A stretch of 64,000 nucleotides of DNA from the NCBI GenBank assembly GCA_002803225.1, contig NXFV01001128.1, forward strand, positions 39,495-103,494. Direction: 5' to 3'. Made by a program: the position numbers and the translations under genes. The stretch is from Gamarada debralockiae (lineage: Eukaryota > Ascomycota > Leotiomycetes > Helotiales > Hyphodiscaceae). The notes beneath the pieces were generated by a model. The model was not told the DNA's origin. It saw only the letters and a program-made list of their open reading frames with translations, and ran no database searches. Positions 38,409-50,881 of this stretch are shown here, piece by piece; within the stretch, counting starts at the first letter, position 1; each line of letters begins with the position of its first letter.

Positions 38409-39788
38409 AGGAACAGCTGCGTTTTACCTCGTGGCTCTCTTTCGAGCATATCGGGCTTTGGAGCTGGGAAGAGTGTGACTGACTTGGTATGTTTCTGCAG
38501 GTATTCCGAGATTCTTGACTACCACAACGTCGAAGATGGCAATAATAATCAAGCGATGGAAGACGTTACGAATGGTCATTGATTATCCTCTTATGAAATA
38601 AAAGTTTGGCTGCTGCTGGGGAGGGCATGAGGATTACGACTTTGATATTATGCATAGGGTGGATGGGATTATTCAAAGTGGGCTCGTTCTCTGGTTGAGA
38701 TGATGAATAGCAGCTTTTCTTTTGTTTTTTTTTAAATTGCTACTGGCCTTGGCCTTTTGCCATTGGGGGTTGAGAGACTGGTTGCTCTGCTTTCCTTCTG
38801 GCGCAATACACAAATGCATGGAATACTGGGCCCCTTCGTCTCCTATTCACGATGCTTCATCACTGTAGGAGATATTGATAGGCCAACCGTACTATCGAAT
38901 GACGATAAGAATGAGGTCTTCACTCAGCTTGCTACGGATCATGCTGATCATCCATAGCTGGTGAGAATATCCTCTCAGCATGGTAAATTCACCCGTTTGG
39001 CTCTGCGAATACGGGACAGCTGCGGACCGTACCTTGATACAATCCAATCGATATTTCCTCACCACTTCCTGATGGATCTTACGAATATTACTTGTAGTGG
39101 CTGACTGAATCCGTTGTGCGGTGGCAATTCACCCATTCCCAATCAGCGCCCCAAATCTTAACTCATAACGGATGTACTAAGACTTGCCGAAGATAACTTT
39201 CAGGAAAGGGCTCATGCGAGGGTGGCCATAGATATCCTATCACCCACGTTATTTTAATTACTTGCATCGGCGTGCAGAGTTACCAGCACCACTTCATGGT
39301 AAAAAGGATCTCCGGTCGGCAGTCGCGTAACTGATCCCTGTGGCTGATTGGCACGCGCTATTGAGAATTCGCTGGCCTTGCGTCTGCAGAAGAGGATCAT
39401 CGGTGGGTGAGCGGTCAGAAGTCAAGAACCGAGTCCAGAAGATAGGATCCGCGCTATTTGTAGACGGCGACTGATATCGTACATAAAAAGGAGCAGATCT
39501 AGATCGCTTCTTGCATTTGAAAGGTTGAAGTGGTGGCTCAGTACGTGTTGAGCGTTCCCCGCGATTACACTTTATTTTATCTTGGAGAGCCCATCTTGCT
39601 GCGGGACACCTTACGAGGGAGACAAGCAAACAAATACTCAAACATCCATCAAATTTACTCGGGAACTGCACAATGCGTTGATGGGAGCTGTGCGAACGCT
39701 TTGGCATCGATTTCGAGGGTTCACTGATTCGGAAATATTTTTGAGGGGCCTTTGTAGACAACTAGGTTGAGCGAAGGACAACTGAAGC
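38409..39788. other. Spacer between HOG1 and AVL9
   Basis: 1.38 kb with HOG1 3' sequence and the AVL9 promoter. Overlapping short frames at 39294-39761 carry no motif. No gene seen. Confidence 0.5.
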
Positions 39789-42146
39789 ATGGAGAATAAG
39801 GAGTCGGGTTCCAATGGCTTTGTGCCTCTGGTGACAGTTGTGGGCTTTCATCATGCGCGGTATGGAGGTTCCTGATGGTTCATAGAGATTGGCAGACTGA
39901 CAATACTGTAGAGGTCCTGAAGTCGAGAGCTGGTTTGGCGCAGAGGAGGGGACCGACCCCGCGGTTGACAATGAATGGTCTCTCCTCCCCTTTATGGCTT
40001 TGAGCGATGGCGCGCATGCGTGAGTTCTATACTCGTTCCCTGGGTATCTGCCTACTGAGATAGAAGTACAGCTCTACAGAAGATTTCTCCTACTTCACCC
40101 TCCTACGCCCCGCACGCGGTGCCCTCCCCGCAACTTCCCTCTTCGGTATCTCCTGTACACGACAAATGGACGCCTCAGCGCTGATCTCCCGACCCTCGGA
40201 CGTAACACGCTCAACTGTCCAGAAAGCCGTAGTAGTTATCGCAGACTCACCACAATATTTCGGGATGTTGAGGGAACGGTTGAGCGTAGTGACCCATGCA
40301 TGGTTTGCGCAGAGGGAATTCACAGATACAGAGATATTGAAGCGGTTTCAGGAGTCACTGAAGGAAGAGAGAGAGAGGGAGGATGCGGAGGAGGACAGGG
40401 AGGAGTATTTGGGGATGAGTTTGAGGGAATTGGTCAGGGAGTTTAAATGGCAGACGCTGGTGCTGTTTAAGTGCTGTTTGTTGCAGCCAAAGGTATGTCT
40501 TCTTTGTGGAAGGAAAATGAGAGGGAACATGCTGATTTTGGTAGATGCTGTTCTTTGGATCGAGATGTGAGAGATTGTGCATGATGCAGTTCTCTCTGAT
40601 ATCCCTGATACCGGGCCTCATACGGAACTTGCAAGATTGTGCGGATCCAGAGTTGGATAGTTATGAGAGGAATTATATCAAGCCAACGAGTTTGAAGACG
40701 AGCGATAGAAGGTCTCTGTTGGCGAATGCGGGTTTGCCTTTACAAATATTTGGAAAGGTACGGATGGGGGAATTGTTGACGGAGCTATGAGCTGACAGTT
40801 TCCAGGGGAGTCTTTTCGGTCCCTATACCCCTTTACAGCAACTTGATATCCTCGCCGATTACGGTACAAAATCATACATCGTTGGATCCACGAATTCCCT
40901 TCTATTACAGCAGAAAGACCGCTACAGCGATATCCTCATCAACCTCGACGACGTAACCATCAACATCACTTCCACCTCCTTACGACAAGCACTCGCTCTG
41001 TCCGCCGCCGATCGCCGGTGGATCGACTGGATCACAAGTTGTGTGAACGAGACCTGGGACGAAGCCAACCCCTCACGGCCGAAAACCATGCGCTATCAAG
41101 GCTCGGAAGAGTTCATCCGCCTCCAATTCGAGGAGTACCTCGTCTCTCTTATCTCATCAGTGAAGTGCCACAATTATATCACACAACACGCCGCAAATCC
41201 CAAAGTCATGCTACCGCAAGTTGATGGGGATCCAGCGACGGATTTCAGCCTTGATTGGATCGAAGCTTGGTCGCGGTCTGAGAACTACCGTATTTGGGAT
41301 AAGAACACTGATGGTCATCTCTTTGATTTTGTGGAGCCGAAACATCCTTTCCCCGGTGGACTGACGATTGAGGATGTACAGCGGAGATTAGCGGAGCAAG
41401 TGAAGGAATTTCATTTGGATGAGAGATTTGCTGTTGGTAAGGAAGTGTTGGGACGGAACTTCCAAGCTGGGAGAGAAAAAGCGAGCACAGTCTTCAACAA
41501 ACTGTATGCAGATATGGAAGCTTTAAGGGAGAGTCAAAGGAGGAAACATGAAGAGCAAAGGCGAGAGGCAGAGAAGAACGGCCAACATAGTCCTGGATTC
41601 GTGGCGCCGGATCTCAATGGCGCCAGGCAAACCGTCCAAAGCGTGGGGAGTAAAGCCGGTGCTTATATCGGAAGCTGGGGGACGTGGATGGGCGAGAAGA
41701 GGAAAGTGGGGTGGGGACGGAGTTCATCGGCGAGTCACACCGCGACGCTGAAGAGGGAGAATATGAACGTGCCAATGCGGCCGATACGGAATGAGAAAGC
41801 GGCGAATGTAGTGACGCCTATCAACCCTGATGAGAGCGGAAGGCCGAAAACGCAGGAGAGCTATGAGGAGAACCTGTTTGATGCTGAGGCTAATGCTGGG
41901 CATGCTTCACGTACCAATGAGGTGAAGAAAGTGGATGCACATCCTCACCACGCCATACCGTCCAAATTCCACGAAAATATCGACGATGAGCCTCCGAAGG
42001 CAGTTCCTGAAGCGGCTGTGCAGGCGGACTCGGAATCTTCGAAGAAGTTGGAGGAGAATGCTGTGCCGAAGGTTGACGCGGAAGCGAGATCTAACGCGGT
42101 CGCTGAGGCGGTGGAAGCTGCTACTGCTACTCCTATAAGTCCTTGA
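39789..42146 (+). CDS. avl9: AVL9 (DENN-like late secretory pathway protein), 717 aa
   Basis: Acts in exocytic vesicle formation or transport from the Golgi in yeast; member of the DENN-related AVL9 family. Exons 39789-39859, 39912-40019, 40072-40492, 40545-40757 and 40806-42146, total 2154 nt. The first two short exons are easy to miss: they code for TVVGFHHARGPEVESWFG and WSLLPFMALSDGAHA, the conserved start of the family, and join in frame to EDFSYFTLLRPARGALPATS. Later blocks include FGISCTRQMDASALI, VVVIADSPQYFGMLRERLSV, FGPYTPLQQLDILADYGTKS and STNSLLLQQKDRYSDILINL. The last 200 residues are Lys/Glu/Ala-rich and low in complexity, as in other fungal members. Starting at the internal Met (about 40166) would remove about 90 conserved residues. 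Confidence 0.93.
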
Positions 42147-42746
42147 CGATAGTGGATTGGGGGATGTATGAGGGAGGTTGGATGGGTTTAATGATTGTGA
42201 ATTTAGCATAGCATTATAGCATAAGGCTCCGGCGCTGGGTGTCGTGAATCTTCTAATGAACGATATGATAATTTTTACAAGACAAAATTGTGCAAATCCA
42301 TATCCTCGACGGTCAGTGCTCAACGACCTGAGAGTCTCTTTAATTCAGCAAATTGAGATTCCGCAAATCATGGCTGCTGTTGCCTCTTTTGGAATCCTTG
42401 CACACCCGCTACCGTCAGCCTCGCCAACATTCAACGACATCTAAGACCAATACACGATCCACTACCGCCCAGGACAAACTTCTTCTCTCATATTTTCTAC
42501 ACTAGTTCGTTCATCATCATTTACACACTTCTCGTCGGTCTTGGCTCGTTACCCACCTACCTAGTCGAACACCACTGCACAAACGAAGACAGTTTCGTCC
42601 TAGCCAAACACTACTGCCAATACAAAGACAGTTTCGTCCTACTCAAAGATACAACTGACCGCTTGGCAGCAGATGATAAGCTAGTGCCTCAACTATGTCT
42701 CTTGTTCCTCTCGCTCATTCCTCAAGAAGAGACAATTGGATAGGAA
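42147..42746. other. Spacer with a short direct repeat
   Basis: 3' side of AVL9. A 16-nt motif (AGACAGTTTCGTCCTA) occurs at 42587-42602 and again at 42626-42641, 39 bp apart. No gene recognised; part of it may be the lost 5' portion of the HET relic that follows. Confidence 0.45.
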
Positions 42747-43374
42747 AAGCCGCGATTTCCTAATTGTCGTGACAAGTTAGTCGCGATTTCAGCACTTGCA
42801 AGACACGGAGGGGTCATAAATGCTTGCATCATTCACCCATCGAGCGACGGAGACGTCATGATGAAAATCAAGGACGTTCATGTCGATTGCGCTTCTCCGA
42901 ATCGTTTTGGACCTGTCATCGTTTTGGATCCGTCCGAGGAGGACGCCTAGTCGTTTCCGATCATCTTGCTCGAGTTGCTGTTTCCATGACTGATTCGAGG
43001 CTTAATGTGGATTTGAATGGCCTGGTCTCAACTCTAATGAGCGGAACATTACGCATGGACTTAACAGAACGTACAGGAAGGATTAGATGACTAGTCCAGG
43101 CTCTTCCAACCTTTCAGACTGAATCGATTCTTCGAAAAAGCTCTTAGACCTTTACATCTTTCTGATATGGAGGATGAGAAACATCAAGGAAACCAAATGT
43201 TTCTTACTAGAGCCTGCGGAGGAATTGGAAGGCCATTATCGACGCTTTGGACTGTATACCATAGAGGAACGCTATGATAGGCTCTTTTCGAGTAAGCTTT
43301 GCCATTTATGCCAAAGAAAATGGGTTCTGTCCCGATGATGAGGATGAGAAGTTATTCCAAATAACGCTTGCTTA
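42747..43374 (+). pseudogene. Second HET-domain gene remnant, frameshifted
   Basis: Decayed copy of the C-terminal part of a HET (heterokaryon incompatibility) protein. Frame 0 reads CRDKLVAISALARHGG and then IKDVHVDCASPNRFG up to a TAG at 42948. Similarity continues in frame 2 as RFGSVRGGRLVVSDHLARVA to a stop at 43088. It resumes in frame 1 from about 43165 as KCFLLEPAEELEGHYRRFGL and IEERYDRLFSS, stopping at 43336. These are the 'D+..A.SG.A', 'G.V.GG.L.....L' and 'LLL.P.....G.YRR.G' blocks found after the HET domain. The first frame change is explained by a 17-nt tandem duplication (42902-42935). The N-terminal HET core is absent. Assignment is by motif memory. Confidence 0.65.
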
Positions 43375-44246
43375 GGTGGTAGTACAGAGAGCCTGAAAAC
43401 GCTTGCTTCCAGGCGTGCTTGGAGTGAAGAAAACCTTGTCCGCGATAGCCTTCTCAGAAATAGAAGTGGAAGATTGACCCGATTGGAGCACGAGGAAAGA
43501 ACTTAGGAATCTCTTCATGTGGCCCTCTTGTACTTTAAGGCCTCCCAGACAAACTCGAAACGTTCGGTTGCAGTGAATCTTCGTGACGTCTCCCCGCATT
43601 CAATAATCATGATTCCGTAAAGTGGAAGAGAACTTCAACGGCAACTGTCATCAGCAAGATAGAAATCCACTTGCAGAAAAAGTTTGGTACGATGACATTC
43701 CACTACTTATACTCCAGTCGTCACTCTGATCCGGTAATAAAAGTCAGTAGCTTTGATCATTAGACTTCGTCATGATTCGTGTACGTATATCTCACGAAAT
43801 CTGCACAAAATATTGCGGCTCAAATTCGCGTTCTGCTCAAACGCGATTCCAAGAATCTCGGAAAATAGGCTAACTCCGAGACCTCCATTTCTTCAAACTC
43901 AAGCGGCGCACCATACCCAGATCGTCGGCCTCGGTGCTCCTTAGGACTCCGAAGATCCGGGCGCCTCGTCGCGCTAGGCGGCAGCCGCTACGTCCTTCCG
44001 GCGAACCTTGCGGGAAATACTTCCCTCAACCAGCAGAACTTTGTGAGTTTGTCCCTCCTCGAACTCAAAGATGTCGCCATAATATTTTCCGTCGTATCCT
44101 GCGACTTGCAACAAAAGTCCTTTTCTTCAGCCTTGAGAACCAGAAACTGAGATTTTAGGTTTGAGGACGTGGATGACTTGCGACGGGTGATTGGGATCGT
44201 CGGATCCGAGCCGCTGCATTGCCCCTGAGGGAGAAGGAGGAAAAGG
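43375..44246. other. Spacer
   Basis: Between the HET remnant and the end of the Zn2Cys6 gene. No gene or further HET block recognised. Confidence 0.45.
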
Positions 44247-46659
44247 TCAGCCCCAGCGTGCTGCTGAATAATCTTGTCCTCCTAAATCGATCCATGGCCC
44301 TCTGCTCCAATCTACGCTGTTCAGCCAATCCAGATTCGCTAATCCTTCGTCGTAATTGCCTGGTTCGAAAACGCTGGCGTCGAAGGCCTCAACTGCATTT
44401 GTGGTATCGAAGTTTTGCTGCGGTGCTTCACGGATGGACTCTTGGGATGATGGAGGGGACGGATTCAGGATTTGATCAAGGATCCGCTTGATGATTTGTC
44501 GCATTCGTCCACATAATTTGTAGTTACCGGCTGCGGGTTGAATCCATTCGAGAAATCCGATCAGCAGAGAGAGATTCTGGACGATTTCGGAACGAGGTAG
44601 GATTGGGAAGTGTGGTGTCCCTGCAGGTTGTTTCATCTGTTTGAGGAGCTCCACGCAGAGTACTCCGCTCGAGGGGACTCCCCAGCACATGAGCATCCAG
44701 TCGTAGTCGTGATGATGCTCCGAGAATCTATCCCTCTGCACCCAAATCAAAACGGTAAGCTCGAGCATCTCACGAGCGCAATCAACCATGGATTGCCCGT
44801 CAAACAGTCCTTGCTTGTATGCCAGTCGCTCTAGCAAAAGCTGATGCTCTAACCTTATGAGTCTAAGTATCAGCCGCTTCCAAAACACACTGTCGGAAAG
44901 TGTCTTTGAAGTTGCATCCTCTGGTTTCCAAGTTATGAAGTCGGGAAACGTTGCATAAGTTTCGTCGATTCGATTCATGAGGTACCTAGAGGCTGTTAGG
45001 AGGTGTCTGTTGAGCGATCTGGTGATACTCACTTGATTCTTATATTTGTACATTCAGCTGGGTCTCCCAATGATAACTCCAAAATTTCATTCAACACGAT
45101 GGCGAGCAGCCCATGAGCTCGAGTTGTAGTTGCAGGATAAATCTTTCCTTCGGTATTCCACCCGTTTGGATCAAGTCTAGCGATGGCCTTTTGCATTTCT
45201 TCTCCTCCCTTCATCACAACATCTTCACTTAGATCGAGTGGAAACTTGAATCGAGTATATCTATAGCTCAATGCTGGCGGTCGGCCTGTAAGCAAGGAAG
45301 ATCCTTTGTCGATGTTGAAAACCACTGTGAATATGCGTCTCTTCGTTTCCGAGACAAATGACATTGGCCGGTTTTCGGCCTCTCGGTGTAGTCCAAGAGC
45401 CGTTGATGCACTCACAAGGTCTCCGAGTTGCCTCCAGACCAACAAACCTATAGAGATTGTCAGTGAGAGAGGATGGGATACTGATGAGGAACTTACTCGT
45501 ATCACCACTGATGACTGTTTGCAGGATCAAATTCTTAACCAGTAACGAAACCATCTGCATGTTGATGAGATCCTGATAGTTGGAAAGCGTGACGCATGCT
45601 TGGACACAGTCCTTCATCTCCACAGCAAACTGCTTCCTGTTGCTCCTAGTTCCTCTTTGAGTACAGAAGAACGCGTCACGCTCAGGAAGCGATAGAGTCG
45701 CAGTCGTAAGGGCAGCAAATACACTGCCAAGTGACTCCCATCTCATCTTCATACCAGTAAATGAGTCCAGCCACGGCTCGTAATCTTCGAATTCGGGAAG
45801 AGCGGTTTCGTTATTCTTGCACAAGATTGCGGAAATTTCTTCCAGGTCATCCAGTTGACGGGGTTCCTTGAGCTGCTTTCCGAATGTTGCCCAGATAGAG
45901 CTAGCGGTCTCCATTACACTCGGCTTATGGAAGGTACATTCGTGGCACTTCTCGAAGTACCATTCCAAAAGGAAGTTGCAGGTTGCTTTATCTGGAAGAG
46001 AACGCAGCACCTTAACACCGAGTGCCACTCGTGGGGACCCTCGGCAGTCAGTACCAGCGAGCATCAGGAAGGCCTGTTGGGACTGGACACTTTCATGAGG
46101 ATTTTCAAACGGATCATCGTTCGATATCTGGATATCTTCGTTTCCGAGACTCTCTCGGTTCTCCAAAAAGACAGCAGAGAAGTTTGTGGGACCAAAAAAG
46201 CCTCCTGCGAAGGATCGGAGTCAGCATGGCTTGATATCAGAGGACGCAGAGTTCGGTTGAGCAAGAGTTGGGAGACATCTACCCCAAAGAATTTTCGAGT
46301 AGAGCTCATGCACTCAGATGAAACAGGAAAGACCTACCACTCTTGATAAAGGGGCCCGTCTCTGCAGCGGGCTTCGAATAGTCAGGGCTCGATATGGTAG
46401 GTGCAACAGTAGGAGAAGTTGAGCCGGTAATAGGCGATGGCAAACCAAAATTTCCCCCCTCTCTCCTCGTCGCCGGATTCCTTGTCATAGGCGCATCGAC
46501 ATAAACGCATTTTTCAGATACTTTCCTGCGCTTGCATCTGTCACACACGGGAAGGGTATGGTCGCACGCAATTTTGGCCTTGCGGCATGGTTCACAGGCT
46601 TGCTGCTTGCCGTTCCGACGCCTTGGCAAGGGCGTACCAAGTCCGTTGCGGGATGACAT
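44247..46659 (-). CDS. Zn2Cys6 fungal transcription factor, 727 aa
   Basis: Nuclear DNA-binding regulator. Exons 46659-46338, 46204-45497, 45447-45033 and 44985-44247, total 2184 nt, all introns GT..AG. The zinc cluster is at residues 22-51: Cys22, Cys25, Cys32, Cys39, Cys42 and Cys51, starting CEPCRKAKIACDHTLPVCDR. After the first intron comes GFFGPTNFSAVFLENRESLG, a block common just before the regulatory domain of these proteins. The middle matches the general fungal_trans layout (LLVWRQLGDLVSASTALGLH, then RRIFTVVFNIDKGSSLLTGRPPA). The C-terminal end is acidic/Trp-rich and may be an activation region. The target genes cannot be deduced; no metabolic cluster lies beside it. Confidence 0.92.
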
Positions 46660-47772
46660 TACGAGAGCCGGCGATAGAAATTTTATAAAGCAATAAAAAT
46701 TGAGGGAAAACGGAGAACTTTTTGTCTTGAAGAAGTTGGGGCATGTCGCGGACTAGATGGAAGTGAAAGCTCGGCATCGGCGTTCGGAATAAAAATTCAA
46801 GTTTCTCCACTCGGAGTAGGCTGGCATTGCGAGATTGATAGGTAAGCATCTCGCAGGTTATTGGCGGGGGCATCGAAATAATCTGGATAAGGTGGTGGAA
46901 AAAGACTGTTTGGGAAGCTCCTTCCGTTTTGGATTTCCATGCGTGGAGTTGTGAGGATGGAAGAGAAAGAGCACAACGCAGAGGGACAGGTGTTGGGTGT
47001 GAGGTCGGTGTAGATCACTCTTGGGGTGTGTTTACCAGCACACGCCAGGATGTCAGAGCCGCCGCGATAGCTCTCTTGAACAACAGGAGACAGGAACCAC
47101 AAGGAACTGGATAAATTGTGACTGCCTCAGAGAGAGCCTTAAAGACAAGTCGTTGATAAGTCAGTATCCTATTTGGACTCGAGTTCTTCACCTTCGTTGT
47201 GTACCAAACATCTTGGCTCTGTCCTGGCGAGAATGCCGAGAATGGAGCTCACGGAATAGAACTACGATATTATTCTAAGAAACTTTTGTATTCTCTCATA
47301 CGGCATGGGTATCATGACACAGACCCGCATTTCCATCCCCCATCCATCCCCCATCCATCAATCATTCCCATTCCGTTCAACTCCCATTCCCCTATCATCA
47401 TCCCCATCTGTCATACGCGTCCCCACCACACCTCCAAACCATCATGTCATGACAGAGTAGAGAGAAGAAACGCATAAAAACGACTGTTTCCCACGCCCGC
47501 GACCCTAAAGTCAAAGCAAATTGGTATTTCCTCTTTCCATACGCTCCGTACAACGTTATCTTCTATGTTGGTGTTCTCAAAGTCTGACGCCGCATACTTT
47601 TCTCTCAAAAACACGCACTAAAAGAGCAAGATGAGGAAAACTAAAGCAAATTCAAAAGCAAAAGCAAAAGCAAAGCAAAGCAGAACAAGTGGTATTTGGG
47701 TATTGCGCGCCAGGGTATATATCCAGCCAGTGTACAGCACAGCGACTCTAGGAAATATGAAAAAAGTGCCAT
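46660..47772. other. Spacer with pyrimidine-rich and A-rich simple sequence
   Basis: Upstream region of the Zn2Cys6 gene and 3' side of the KH gene. A pyrimidine-rich run with CATCC/CATTCC units lies at about 47330-47410, and AAAGCA-type repeats at about 47640-47690. No gene seen. Confidence 0.55.
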
Positions 47773-50700
47773 TTACGAACGCGGTGGCCCAATGGGTCCG
47801 GGGTATCCTGAGTTTGTAGAATTGGAAGTTGAGGGGCGGCCGCTGTCGGTCGAGGCCCGCATTGTGTGTCTTGGGGTTGCATCGCCTGGATGCTGGACTT
47901 GAGAAAGTTTGTGATCGCTGCTGCTGCCGCTGCCGTTACTGCCGAAGTGGCGGTTGGGCCATGGGGTAGTGTCGTCGTCTGGCAAGTTGACACCGCTGTC
48001 GTTCCATGGGTTGCGGTCAGCATTGAAGCTTCGTGTTGACTCGATGGAGACGAGAGAGGTCTTTGAGACGTTGCTTGAGCCGTTCTTGAAGAAAGAACCA
48101 GCGGGTGAGTGAGAGCTGTTCTTGCGGCGATCAAGGAAAGAAGAGATTGAGGACATGCTTCCTGGCTTGCGAAGTTTGTCGAAAATGGTGCTGCGCTCAC
48201 GGGCAACTTCTTCACCGAACGATGACTTGGTAGGCGAATCAGTGGAGACTGGTGGCGCATGCTGGAGAAGTTTGGAGTCGAAGAAGGGAAGTGATTCTTC
48301 GAACGTATCGGACTTCGGTCGAGGAATGGCGCCCTTAACAGTGGTGGTCTCGATGCCTGCTTCTGCCAGAGCTGCATTCAGGAAATCAAGAGCATCTCTG
48401 ACTCCGCCGGCATTGTTGCGAGTGAACGTCCAAAGTAGTGTTACGGTTGGCCCATCGTCTTCGGTGCGCTCATTTGGATCCTCCGTAACATGGACCTCAA
48501 CGACGTACTGCGAGTGGAGCTTTGGAACAAGGTCGGTCTGGAACTCCTTGGATTGCAGGAACTTCATGAGCTCCGGTGTGCTAGCAAGGACGACTTCATG
48601 GTTGTCGGGTACCATGCCGAGGAATTCATCAACGCAATGAGGAACCTGCCATTCGGGGCCGGAGATCGTGACATCGTCGCTGGCTTGCTCGGTACTGGGG
48701 AAGATAATCTTGCAGTTCCACTTCTTCTCGAGCTCTTCGAGTTGGCTGAGGCGGGCGATGAGTTGTCTGTGGTACAATCGATCCACGTTGACGATAGAAC
48801 TCGTGAACTCGGAGTCGACCCGATCAACCATGTCCAAGATCTCTGACTTAACGAGCTCGAGGTTCTGAGCATTTCGTGCTGGTGTACGGCAGATGACATT
48901 GTCGACCTTGATATCATCATCCTCTCGACCAACTCCACCACGGTCCATTGCGTTGGAAAACTTGACGAAAACCGAGTGCTTCTTCATGATACGTTGAATG
49001 TGTTGTCCCCCAATGCCGATGATGCGCTTGTGATATTGGTCCGGGACATGGAAAGAGATCGAGGCTGGCATTTCTTGTTCGACGAGCATCAATCCGGATT
49101 TCATGGCATCGTAGTTTCCACCACAGACATCGATATTGAAATTGTACTCGTTGAAGCCGTCAAAGATAATCTGTACGCTGCTTTGGCCCATAATTTTGTT
49201 GATCTTGCCATTCTTCTTTCCACTGACGAATTCCTTGTGCTCATTTGCCAGCTCAATCTTGACCCTGATCTGGTACTGGGATCGAGTGACGAATCGAATG
49301 TCAGATATGACCATCAGTGCAGCCTTAACAGCATCGTCGGAGCCAGTGAGATTGAAAGTCAGCTTGTCGAAAACAACATCAGCGTCTGAGTTCGCACAAA
49401 TATCGGCAAGCATAGTTTGGATATCTGTGGGCGAGGGTAGACGCATTTGGTCTGCTTGCTGAATCCACCAGGAGGCGCTGTAGAATTGTCCAGTCTATGT
49501 ATTGTTAGTGAGGTCAAACCAAGAGCTGGCTCTAGAAACATACCAGAGACATAACATCTCGAACTGTGCGCTCCACATGAAGTCCCTCAACACCCTGGAT
49601 TCTGATCTGGTTTCGTTGAGACCCAAGAGGCGGAAATTGGATAAAAGTGCCGTTCGTCTCCATGATTTTTCGAATCTTGTCTAGTCGGCTTAGGAGAATG
49701 CTATCAATCTTGGCAGCAGAAACCACAGCATCCTTCATGAAGATCCTCGTGCGGCTTGCAAGCTCATGTATCTTCTGCTTTGCCAAAGCAATATTTTGTG
49801 CACTATCCCCAGTGATGAAGATCTCCTCGGGGTTTCGTCGTTGAGCACCAGCCGGGCAATATCTGTAGACCTGAGAAAATGGAGGTGGGAAGTATATTGC
49901 AGTGTTCGTAGCCGATTCGATCAGCTTGATGTTCTTTCGAGATCGGCCGCAGATAACTGTGTGCAAGGACAGTTCGAGCATCATTCCCTCCACTGCACGC
50001 CCGAGCTAAAAAAAATTATTGTCAGCACCTCATTTGCTTCAAACCAAGAGACTTGTGCTGACCAGTCTATCGATAAAGATCAAAACCCGTGTCTTCGCAT
50101 GTTCTGCACTCTCCATGTCGCCATAGATAGACACTCTCCATCGCTCGTCGCGTCCAGCATCGCCATTTCCGTTCAACCCGTCTACCATAGATGTGAATTT
50201 AGGACCCAGCAGAAATATATCAACCCCGCAGAATTTGGCAACTTGGTCGAGGTGATCGATAACATGTGATTTGAGAGCTTCTGCTTCCCTGTCGATGACC
50301 AGATCCCCGTCAACATCCACAACCGCACAACGCTGCAGACCTGTCAGCACCCCAAACTACACAGGTTAAATTTGTTCTTCACATACCAGTGCCAGAGGAG
50401 TATCATTCAGAATTGTTTCCCTGCTCTTGTGGACCAATTCCGGGCTTCCGGAAAGACACACGTTCGTGACTTGTCCTTTGACGCGTTTGGGCTCGGATGA
50501 CTTGACAGTAGCTTCAATCGGTAGTCCGCTGCTCGAGATATCTTTGCAAAGCTTCCTCAGTGCCATGACATTGTGAGCGTGTATCGGCAGCTCGTATATT
50601 GGCACGTCGTCAGGCGCGTCTTCAGGGTGTGTCCATTTGGCAATAGCATCATTTGTGGCGTAGAGGATGTCCTCAGTGTTGGGTCCAGCAAGGTCTGAAG

Positions 50701-50881
50701 CGAAAGGAACATTAAAGGAGTAGTATATTGTTGAATCTATCGAGGACGGAGAAATGCTCGGAGAGCCATGCGTGGCCTTGTGCTGAGGAGCGCTGGACGA
50801 CATGTTCATGTTCGGTCTCGACATGCTGAATCCAGGGCCCATCGCTGGCCAGTGTTGCCGCATGTTTGCCAATTTGTTCAT
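47773..50881 (-). CDS. Multi-KH-domain RNA-binding protein, 982 aa
   Basis: Cytoplasmic-type RNA-binding protein related to the yeast YLL032C group (function unknown). Exons 50881-50387, 50332-50063, 50005-49544 and 49494-47773, total 2949 nt. The acceptor of exon 2 is the second AG (after GTCTGC), which is the one that keeps the frame. KH-like folds are seen around HTVICGRSRKNIKLIESATN (about 272-291), KKNGKINKIMGQSSVQIIF (about 503-521) and RIIGIGGQHIQRIMKKHSVF (GIGG about 569-572). The last has the intact GxxG loop; the earlier ones are degenerate, as is common in such arrays. The C-terminal 170 residues are Ser/Asn/Gly-rich and probably disordered. The start is the first ATG of the open frame. 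mRNA binding is inferred from the domain only. Confidence 0.88.
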
